Assembly (NCBI GenBank): GCA_944470555.2
Contig: OX104130.1
Span: 62,563,160-62,627,159 of the forward strand
Source of the DNA: Heterobilharzia americana
Taxonomy: Eukaryota > Platyhelminthes > Trematoda > Strigeidida > Schistosomatidae
Reading direction: 5' to 3'
DNA: 64,000 bases
How positions within the stretch are numbered: position 1 is the stretch's first letter; every line of letters starts with the position of its first letter. Below are positions 38,439-50,400 of this stretch, piece after piece. The notes beneath the pieces were generated by a model. The model saw nothing but the letters and a program-made list of their open reading frames with translations. It had not been told where the DNA came from and did not search any database. Position numbers and translations under genes: made by a program.

Positions 38439-41400
38439 GAAAATATTGAAGCCAAATAAAATATTATTCGACTAATAATGAATGATTCAGAATAAAATTA
38501 TTCATAATTCAGATCAGAATTAATAAAAATACAACCAAGAATTTGCATTAAGTACATACATACACGAACATACATACAAAGGTATCACGTGAATTTGATC
38601 ACACGATCAAATGCCTATTGATCATACAACCTTAAAATCATTTGCTCAATTAAAGTTTGTCACACAAAAAAGAAGTCATAACACCTTGGTTTTTGTGGTC
38701 AGGATAAATATGATGAAGAATTAATTATTGGCGTAACAATTGTGTAAAATGAATAATTACGAACTATTCAATCCAAAAGATTCTTAAATAAGGAAGCCTT
38801 TTCTCTTCATAATTTTATGCTTTAGTACTACAAAAGCATAAGAAATAACATCAAAGTAGTATGGTATTGGTAACATCTAGGATTGTGATTACCAATAAAA
38901 ATACGGTCAGCAGTCGGACCTCATAGTTCAGTTGGTAGAGCATCGGGTCAGAAACCCGAAGATTGCTGGTTCGAATCCGGCCGCGGTCCAAATTTCCATT
39001 TCATTTTCAATTATCACACAGTATAAATACTAGTCTGACAAACCACGGCTATCTCAGATAGTCAAAATGATAAGACCAATTCGTCAACAAATATTTCCAC
39101 AATGTGGAAGTAAGTGCTACGTGTGGTATACCAAAAACATGCGAACAGAAAGGAGTCAGAAGTCATTTGCTTGAGGTGCATAACATCACTTGACCGCAAT
39201 TAGGTGGCTACCATTTACTTTCTTTCACCTACCTAGGCAGCATCGTTTCAATTACAGGCAGCGGCACAGATGAGAATGTCAAAGCCAGGATTAGAAAAGC
39301 AAGACAGGTCTTCATGGATCTGAAATCAGTGTGGAGATCTACTATACTCAGCATAAAGAACATGATACGAATTTTAAACATTAATATCAAGTCAGTGCTC
39401 CAATATGATGGTTCAAAGGCTTGACGTGTTACGAAAAACATTTCCAACAAACTGTGGATATTCATCGACAGATGCCTACACTCGTTACTAAAGATCAGAT
39501 GGGCAGAAAGAATAAGCAACAAGGAACTCTGGCATGCCAACCAACCAACCAAGAACCTATCGTCCAACAAATATGCAGAAGAAAGTGGAGATGGATTGGA
39601 TTGCTCTAGGGAATATGACTCAGAACCGATGTCAGTTGGGGGCAGATGTATACACACATTATCCTCATCTTAACGACGCTATATCGAACCTCACCATTTT
39701 CTCATTCTTCCTTCCTTTCTTCTCGTACTTTATATTTCTTTTGACTGCGTTCTCTTATCTCCATCCTTCACCTTACTTCCTTCCTACTTGATGTACTGAT
39801 ATAAGGTGTGGCAACTCGGACCGTTACGCAGTAATGCCTGGTCCTATGTTGATATTGGTGGAGTGGATTGTACATACACTGAGAAAACCATTCGGGGACA
39901 TCACGCGCCAGGCCAGTCACTCGAGTGGAACCTAGATGGGAAACGACGAGTCGAGCGTCTGAGGGTGACATGGAGAAGATCATGTGAGGAAGAAATGAAA
40001 GCTTGTGGGCAGTCGTGGAGCTAGGTTAAAAAGATTGTAGGAAACAGAGTGAAATGTCGACGTGCTACTGAAACCCTATGTTCCACCAGGAACCCAAGGG
40101 ACAAATAATAATGATAGTAAATTTTTTCTATGTAACCAGTTGTTCTGCATGCGAGTTGGAAAATCCACATACTCTCAGCAACCTTGTGCATATTTGTGCA
40201 GTAGGCAATGACCCACACCTTTTGTATGAGGGCTAATGATACTGCCTGGTTCCTCAGACCCCTACAGGTGGAGCGGAGTCCGAAACCGTGACCCACTGGT
40301 TGAAAGTCAACTGCCTAAACCAATGAGCCACAACTCCCATACCACACACACTAATACAAGTAAAGTATAAGGCCATAAAGAAAGCTCATCAGGTATTGGA
40401 AGTCGAAATCTAGAAATGATGGGAGCGAACGCCTAGGCTGACTACAGGATCAATGTAGTCATATCAATGGAAGATAGATACTAAGAATTTAATTTAATAC
40501 GTACCTAACTTTCAACAAGTGTCCAGTATTGTTTAGATGTTAAGTAATGCTTATACAAAAGTCTCATGCAACCAATCGGTGGTATCTTCTGTTAAAACGG
40601 TTTCCTAAACCTTTGATTCATTACATATCGTTAGCCAATAAGTCAAAACAAAATAAAAGGCCGTCTACAGAAAATACACCTTAAAATTCAACAAATACTT
40701 CATGATGGTAATGATGGATAGTGGCCAACAGTGGAATCCAGGATGCGCATTTCGTCCTATTTTGGACTCGTTAGCCGGATGTATCTGCCTTCCGGTGAGT
40801 GATGTTGTTCCCACCAGGATTAGAACTCAGGACCGACCGCTTCAAACGCCAGAGAGTTATCCACTAGACCACCGAGTCAATGATAGCCACTTTCTGTGCA
40901 ACGGGTATAGTTTTAGTACTACTATGTAGTTAAAAACACAGGCAATACCGAGACATCTGCGCATGAGCCCATATGCCAATAGAGACTGATCAATTTGGTC
41001 CAATCAACGACGGTATAATACAAGCAATAACACTAAATACTTCGTGAATTTAGAATTTTTCTTGAAAGCAACAACATTTCACGATACAAGCCAATGAAAT
41101 GACTTTTTCAACCGTAGATGAATATTGATATATAATATAGTAACTAACTGATAGTTGATTTTGAATATGACCTTATCGAACTTATATTTTCATGTCTATA
41201 TTGAAGAAAAAAGAAATGAACAACAGTTTATTATGTACAATAACATATGCATAATCATGAATTATTTTACGTATACTTTTCTTACTTATACTTATTACTG
41301 AAGATCATTCGCTAGATAATGGGTTTGAGTGCCAAAAAATCAGGTCTGACTTCAACCTTACCTCTTGACAAAGAACTACAGGATAAGATTAAAACCCGAT

Positions 41401-44400
41401 AAATTTACCATGGAGCTTGGGATTGGAATCGAATCAAAATACATTTAGCAACCAAGTGTACATTCATGCAATAGGCAATGAACTATACATATTGTCTTAG
41501 GGCTGTTAAGACTTCAGTAGGTGGAGCGGGGTTTGAACCCTTGACCCATCCCCCAATGAAAGTTGAATGCCTGAACCAATGAGCTTCGGATTCAACACTA
41601 CTAGACTTCAAAAAGAAGCAAGCCCCTAGTTACGGAAAATGGTTAATATGTTCAAATGTGTGAATGGGCATAATGTCAGGATACAAGTTAATTTGCCAAT
41701 CAGTTTTGTTAACTGAATAAAATAGACTATGTGTATACATAACCAAAATGTCTAAAGTACCTGACTACTTCAACTTGTTCCTATATCTCTGCCACTAATG
41801 ATAATGCATTATTTGCTTACCTAAAGAGATACTGTTTCTCAAACACAGTTGTCATCACTCAACACTATTGACTGCAGCCAATGATCAGTCATAAGTGTTC
41901 CTCATATGAAAGACACGCCTACATTAACACTTAATATGTTGTATGCAAAGGAGTGAATTTTAAACATATTCATATGTGCGTCGGTGTGCATGCTCAAGGA
42001 GTATTATGCAGTTCGCAATCAAAAAAAATCACTTAAAAGAACAGTGATTAAAATAAGTTAGTAACAGCATACTACAGTTAGTGGGATTTTTAAAACTACT
42101 GGGTGCTGCTCTAGTCATTAGATAAATATCAACAATATGAAGCCAGTGTGTGTTAAACAATTCTGATGATACGCAAATAATCATAAAAAAATCTATGTCA
42201 AACTTACTTTCAAGCAGATCCGGAATTGAGGGGCTTTGAGACGATTCAGGAGTATTATTAGATGTTTCTGAAGTAGGTTCATCAGAAAAAGCTGAACTTG
42301 AAACATCAACTGGTTTATTGGTTTCACTCTTTACTAAGTCATTTGTTGACAAAGTTTGATTTTCAGATACAATCTTTGGTGACTCTTCTAGGAAAGAAAG
42401 TTAAGGAACAGAAGTGGGAGAGGTTAATTGAAAAAGTTTCTTTACTGACATTTCAAAGAATATAAAACGTAAGAACGGACTATTTAATCGTAAAGCATGA
42501 ATTTTGAAACGAGAAAAACGCTAATTGCGCATATTTAATATGAAACTCTAATTTAATTCTATTCATTTTCAGTTTTTATCACATATGAAAGATGATGCTA
42601 CTCACATTCTCCTTGAATTTACCTTTAATCTTCACCCGATATCCATACGAGTCTGCCAAACCACGGCTAACTCAGATCGTCAGAGTGATAATCAATATGA
42701 TGTTCCCCCTCTTTAATTTAGGTTGATTTGGAATAAGGTGAGAAGCCCTTACTGGACAGCCAGTATGAATACGATGAACGGATAATAATGCATCACGAAT
42801 TCACATGGCAGTCGGACGAAATCCTTACTGATCGAAGTGAAATTAAAATCTGGTCAGCAGCTGGGTCCCGTAGCTCAATTGGTAGGGCACAGGGTTGGTA
42901 ACCGGCAGACATGTGTTGCGCATGCCAAACCACCATCTTCCTTGATGCGCCATGCTAAGGTTAGGTTCTAAGACGGTCCAGGGTGGCCAGGCCGAGACGT
43001 GGCAATAGTGCCTAACTGTCGGTCTTAGCCGTCTGGGGCGTTACAGACCACCTGTATGACGTCCCCGAGACCATAGGAATCAGTGGTCGAGAACTCTTGG
43101 TGACATGCTTGAAAAGCTGCCACAATGGCGATTATCACCTCTTTGATATCTTTTAAAGCTTGGATATTCGCAATACCCTTTATTTTCAGATTGTTTATTC
43201 TCTCTTACAACTTTTTCTACCTTGATATTCATTTTTTCTATCCACCTGTTCTTCGTATACTGCTGTGAAGAGTGACAACCTGAAGCGATGCAGTTATGTG
43301 CGAGGTTCTACGCTGATTTTGTCTGTTTCTATCGTATCTTGCCGAAGTCCAGATTCTCACTTCACCTTTAATCATCACCCAATATCAATAGAAGTCATCC
43401 GAACCACGGTTATCTCAGATAGTCAAACTGATAATCAACCCTGATGTTAAGATTACATTTGTTATTTTTAGTAATTAATCTAATGGTTATCTTTATCAAT
43501 TATCGTCACCATAAATGATTTATCTTCCGTCCGACCTAATGATGTTACATTCCCGAATGACCGTATCCAATAAACCAGAGTCAAAAGCAATTTACTTCTG
43601 AATAGTGAGTAATAGCAGGGAAGTTCATGCATTTTTCTGACTTCAGATCACCTTTATTTCATTTTAATGACATCATTCTTTGTACGCCACTTGGTAAAAA
43701 GGCGATTCGGTATTATTTATACAACAAGATAACAGCACGATTTCTTTAAAGAACGTACTATCTTTAATACTAATAATATTGACTAAGATGCAAATAATTG
43801 TTTTCACAGCTTTTGCACTACATGGCGATGATTCCACTATAGTGTGACCAGAAATAACGTTACACAATAAGGATGACAAAAGCATTGAATTTAGTAGACA
43901 GATGATCTCATCTTATCCTAGGTGTATTAAGTGTAGTATGAACATCATCCCAAGCAATTATTTCCAACCAAAACACGGTAATATCCATATACATTGAACC
44001 AAGCAGCTTTTATAACCCAAACTACCAGATAGTATATCATTATGAACTTAAAAAAAGATGACGGAAACAGCACACAACCTTCAATTACTTATGGAAGGGT
44101 TACTACAAAGAGTCTAAGGAAAAGAGAAGAGAAGTCAAAAAATCAGATAATCAGCCTGCTACCGAACATCCTTACACAAACAGACAGACAGATTAACAAA
44201 GAACCTCATACCACAGTTGCAGAACTTCACAACACTATGGAAAAAACAAGTGAATAGAAAAAGAGCATCATGAAAGTAACTAAGTGTACAGCATAAGAGG
44301 AAATGAAATATGAAGGTTAGTAACGGTGTTCAAACATTAAAAATATCAAAGAGTGAACACATCTCTGTCATTGTGACTAACCGTCAGCCATATCGAATAG

Positions 44401-47400
44401 AGTCTATAACCATTGTGTCCTATCGTTCCGAAGACTTTAACTAGGCAGTCTACGCCTTCCCACTCAGCTCCGAACAACAATCGAAGATTTCATAGACTAG
44501 TGTCACACCTTGGCCTGACTATCGTTATCCCTTGTCCCACCCACCCATTTCGGCTAACATTGCACGTATAAGTAAGCAGTGCCTTGGCATAAACAACACA
44601 GGTTCAAGCCAACTCAATCTGTGAAGGATCATAACTTAATCAATCAACTTGCCTATCTTGTCTAGTACCCTTCACCTGACCTCACACGCTGATCCCACCA
44701 AATGCGAGTAATGCAACAAAGACACCTGAGATCAAAAACCTGTACCCGTTTCATATCTCGTACTTTAAACGGCCATATCTAATAGCCATATAACATGACA
44801 GAATCAGCTACAGCACAGTATGCTCGTTTTTTGATAAATATTCGGATATCTCACCAATCCGCGCCATAGATGGTGCAAGTTGACGAAAGCCAAACGAGTC
44901 TCCTGTATGCAGGTTGAGATTTCATTAGGAACTAACCGATGTAACTTCCGAAGTGAGCTGGTCGATGCAACCACTTCACTCCATATCCTTAAACTGGGAG
45001 TAGTTGTATACCAGTCATGAAACCTCACCTTACATCTGACAGGTGCGAAATGCATACCGAATATACTCAGATTTCTTCTCAAGCTGGTCAGGAGACCCTT
45101 CATCGATTTACTATCTGTATAATCTCAGTCAAACATGAACAGTGATAGTAGGAATGCCCAGTGGACACTATTAGTTATCGTCAATTCAGATGACAACTCT
45201 CCATAAGCCATTACACAGCCGCGTGAACTCAAGTAGAGAACTTCGATCAGCATCAGACGCTTGCATTGCACTCCCTTTACAATCAGATACTGCCATAACA
45301 CCTCAAAGTCGACAGAGTCAGATGCTGTCTTCACATCAAGAAATATGGCAGGTGTCAGCCATCGGTAAGTATGTCGGTGTTCCATAATCCGTCGTCATAA
45401 AGTGAAAATCTGACCATTACACTCTCATCCTGATCTGAGACCTGCCTGGTTTTCTCGAGCTTCACAAAGGTGTCGGATAACTATGGCCTTCAGGATCTCA
45501 GAAACGATGTTAGTCAAACTGATTCCCATACCATTGTTACAAGAAGACTTCTCCACCTTGTATGGTGTAATAATCACTGAAGTAGACCAGTCTAACCGAG
45601 CTACCTCTGATTCCTATACACTGCTCAGTTCCTCATTTATCATACTCCGTAATTTCTTACCACCATCCTTAAATATTCTGGTGACAAGTTGACAGGTTCT
45701 GCTGTTTTGCATCGTTTCAGATTCTCAACTTACACTAGAGTTGGAGGACCGACATCTACATCCCACTCAGCTTCGCGTTGGATGCTGAACAAACGAACCG
45801 TTACTGTAGGCCAGATGATGTGAGCTTCAGTGTCCCTCAGAGACCATACAGCCGCCTATCCTCAGAAGTTATCAGAATCCCATCCTTTTCGGTAATGGTC
45901 TCATTAACCACCGTCTTCTTCTTGCCAGTATCCATAACGAGCCAAAGTAGCTGTCAAGTAATAATTATTATTGGTGTATTCCCTAACTTTCTCGCTTTCG
46001 CCACTCACCAATGGTCCCGGTCACTGTGAAAACTCCTGGTCAATTTAGGTTTCAGCTGCGTTTGCTTCTGTTTGTGGCCAGAACCAGTTGAAGTGAGTCA
46101 TTGCATCAACCAGTTAGGATGACGTTTCGGGAATGCACTGGCTTTTGCTAACCTTCGGATGTAGGTTACCAAACGTCTTTACGCCGTTTCTACAGCAGAC
46201 TCAATATGACACAATGTGTCATTAGAATGAGAGTTGGTTTCATGTTCATGTTCACCGTAAGTAGGAACTTAACGTTCTAATCTTCCTATTGTGCAAACAT
46301 AGGCTTCAATGCCACCTGTTACCTGCAACCAGTAAGGTGCAAACACACACGCCACACTAAGGCGTGATTATAGTCTAAATAGGTACTCCAGAAAGAGTGA
46401 TAAGCCTCCACTAACCGTCTCCAACGACGACTTATAGTAAGATGACTCATCTGCTTCCATCGTTGGTTCAGTGCTTGTGGATGCCAATTGAGTGTCTCTC
46501 TTGACGCCTGAAGTTAGTGCTGACAAAAAACAAGTGACTGTCGAAATAAAATTGCAACGGACGACCCTCGTTGCCAGTTTGTTGGCATGGGACCCCGTAG
46601 ATACCTTCAGGATGTATTTCTGGCTGCCTTAGCCTTCCTACTTTAGTGTTGAAGTCGTCTGTTATTGTGACTACACCTGAACGTTTTGTTTCCTGTAACA
46701 AGGTTGACAACTCTCGATAGAACTCATGCTCTGTATCATCTGAACTGCAGTCGGTGGCTCTATATGTGGAAATTACGATTAAGCATTGGCGATTGTCGCT
46801 GTCCTTTCCAGTCTTAACAGATCCTATTAGTGTGAAAGCAATTGTAAGGCTGTCGACTGTTATCTAGTCAAAAAGTGCACCTTTTGCTCGAAAATGCAAT
46901 GCTATCTCTAAACTAGCAAGTTTAACAGAGCTGTCATCGAATCTCCAGATGCTCATAAAAAGTGAAGTAAAGTGAATTTTACAGATTCACAGCATTGGTC
47001 AAGTGAGGTGAAGTGCATACACACATTTGAGTCCAATTGAAAGAAATCGAAATGCACTCAGTAACATTGTCCACGTCCATGCAGTAAGCAATGAGTCACC
47101 TGTGGAGCTGTGGCTCACTGGTTTCAGGAGTGGACTTGCAAACAATCGGTCACCGGTTTGAGCCTCGCTCCACCTATCAAGGTTTGGGCAGCCAAGTAGT
47201 ATCATTAGCCCTCATAAAATAGGTGTGGCTAACTGCCTACCGTACGAACGTGCACAAGGTTGCTGAGTGCATTTCGATTTTCAATTCGATTCATACCTAA
47301 GGTATGAAGGTTAAGAACACTAGCTGGCCGCCCAAACCTCAGTAGGTGAAGGGGTGTTCGGGCCCCTAAACCACTCAGCCACACCTCCTCTCACACCTTC

Positions 47401-50400
47401 GTAGTATATGTGCATCCCAGAAACACTGCTAGCTCTAACCAGTTCTAGAGTTTTAGAAGGAGGTGCGTGTTGTCCCACCTGGCACAGCTTTTGGACATTG
47501 AAAGCTGCAATTTGAAATCGACGGCGTATTTCTAGAGTATTATGAATGGTGTTCTGATGGCTTGGGTCACTAGTAATGGTTGCAGATTGAGAGGTTGAGG
47601 AATTTGTAAGGGGTTTAATATTGGCATTGGGAAGTGAAGGCAAGGGATGTGACAAAAGTGAGGATAGGTTATTGTGAGTTAGATTCTGTGTACCGCTGGA
47701 AGCATGCGGGTGGTCGGTACCTCCTAGCTGCTCATACGGTAAAATTGGTTTCTGCAAGGTACCTGAAAGAGGAAAAGAACTAATTTTGACTGGCAGCAAA
47801 ACCCGGGAGACATCTGCTGCATACCCTTTATATATGGCCATTTCGGCAGTTTGATATTTAAGTTTGTTTACTTTAAATTCAGCTCGAAAACTCATACTAT
47901 CGGCATTGGAAGAACATACAGCAGTGGATTTTCGTTATTCTGGGGGTCAAACGTTTTCAAACCCTCGTTTCCATAAGGACGACAGCACCTGCATGTTCCT
48001 GCTGGTTATGTGTGAGAAAAACTTTAGTGCTGCTCTACCCTCATCTGGCCAGCGGTGTCACTTTGCCTTCGGACCGACGTTATGGTGTGGTAATTTACAC
48101 TATAATGGTTACTTCTTTTTTCTTAACTAATATCCAACGGAACTTTCTGGTATAGTAGGACCTCAAGGAAATAAGCGTTGAACAAGTGCAGTTCGGCGGA
48201 TCACTGTAGTATGAAAGCCTAACCACCACATCAAGACAGCAGCTGTTGGTCGCACCAAAGGACATTAACAGTAAAGCTCCTAGTAATAGACTCTAATTAC
48301 AGTAACATCTGCTCATACACAACTTTCGAAAATTCAGCATACCTTACATGGATATGTTTAGCTTTGCTAAGCTAATTTACAAAATATAACAAATCCCAAG
48401 GAAAATATAGTGACTTCAGTTATTAAGTGGTCTCTGTCGCATACTTCTGTATTCTCACATGTAATGCATTACCCAGTACCTGACTTAGAACTTGAAATCA
48501 TATGCATTGTGATTATATCAGTATTTTCACCAGACATCTTTACAGTGACCTGATCCACCAAAAGATGATATCAGCAAACACCTGAATTATGAAGGCGTTA
48601 AATAATGTTTACCAGCAAGCACTTCAAAAGGAAGGTAGTCGCAGTAAACTGTGTGGTGTACTTGTTTGTGGTATAAAAATCTCATTACCGGTTTGTACAA
48701 CCAGCACCCATTAATTGATCAAATAGTTTAATTTCATTGTCACATGAATGACAAGCATGACCAATTTCTCAGAAACAATGAAATCTTACAAACGGTTCAT
48801 ATTCTTTTCTTAGCTGAGTAGTTTGTCATTCAAGTTGTCAAGTTCATTCTGCCTGATTTCACCCGGGTCTAGACAGATCTCTCTCTCTCTCCTGATCACA
48901 GCTGTATCATCTGGGCAAGACTTCATTTAAGCATTTCGACCAGGGAAACTACGATATTAGTTCTCAGAGAAGCAAAGGTGTAGTGAATTTCAACAGTTTA
49001 AGAATATGTAACTCATTCTTAACATTGTTACATGGTTCTCCGCAATGCACATATTACAGAAATGAACGAAACGAATGGTGGTTCAGTAGAAATTGCAAAC
49101 AATGAATTTAAGATTCGAACACCAATCCGTACGCAGAGGTTTGGGTCGACAAGTATAAACGCTAGTCACTTAACAATGTGTCTCGCAAAATAATGCTTAG
49201 GTATGAGTAATACTAATGAGCTGAATTTTTTTACCGGGTTTTCTACCACATCATCCCAACCCACACCCTGATTCACAAATGAACTGATGCAAAAATTAGA
49301 AAAGAAAACTAAGTTCAGTAAGCCCAAAGAATATCATGGACCAATATACTCTGGTCTATAAACGGGTACTAGCCCATTGAATTCGCTCTACTTCGGGCAA
49401 TATAAATAAAATTTAATCGGTTACCTAAATCTTAAACTAATAAGATTTTCATTTGCATAAACATACATATGCACACACCTTTTTGTGAAATAAGAGATAA
49501 ATGGTCAAAAGTATCAAAATCATTTGGAGACGGTATTTCAGGAAATGACATTTCATCCACTAATACAGAAAGAGATACCGTACTTTCATTCACAGTGTAG
49601 TTATTTAGTACATTTTCCTTTGATATTTCGGCAGCCACGTCAATATAATCATCTACAAAAAATATACGGTAAAATAGAACAAACGTACGAAATCTAAAAT
49701 GTCGTAAACCGTGAGGCAAGTGATCTATAAGCTAAGTTGTTATCTTGAAAAATTTAAAGCTTAGCTTTACAGGTTACATAATGATAGATATCGACGTCAA
49801 ACATTAGATACTAAGGGATACCAAAGAGTGGCAACCATACATATGAAGGATGGTACAGAAAGAATACGAGGGCTTATAGGGACATGAGAACATCAATGTG
49901 ATACAAATCAAAGAAATGGATTCGAATATATCTTCTCTTAGTGACTATTAATGTTTTCTAGTTTATTTTGGATGACTGATAGAGTGTTTAAGATTTGAGA
50001 CACTCTTAAAATGATCTTTTGTGTATCGATTCCTTATGTCTGGACTCCAGCTAACTGCTTCACATACCACGTGTTTCTTATTTACCTTTAGAGCATTACA
50101 CGGCAGTATTTGGAAGTGTAAAAGCCAAAGGAGTATATCGAAACAAAAGTTAGAATGAAATCCCACTAAACACTGTATTTAACTTTATGTTTCCTGTCCA
50201 ATGTATACATATAACTAAAAGGAATTCCATGGGGTAATCGTTGTCATGCACTTTGTAAGTACACCAAGAACGCCATCAGTAGTTAACTTAAAGAGAAACT
50301 ATGAAATTAAGCATTTCTGTATAATCCCAAATCCCGTTTAGACAAAATGAGGTGATCTGCGTATCGTCATTCCGCCAGAGGTGAGTTCGTATCTAGCTTT

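Noticed and set aside
42860..42905. Functional tRNA gene
   Set aside because: It has a box A-like segment only. The rest is replaced by the RTE-B piece, so it is a truncated SINE head.
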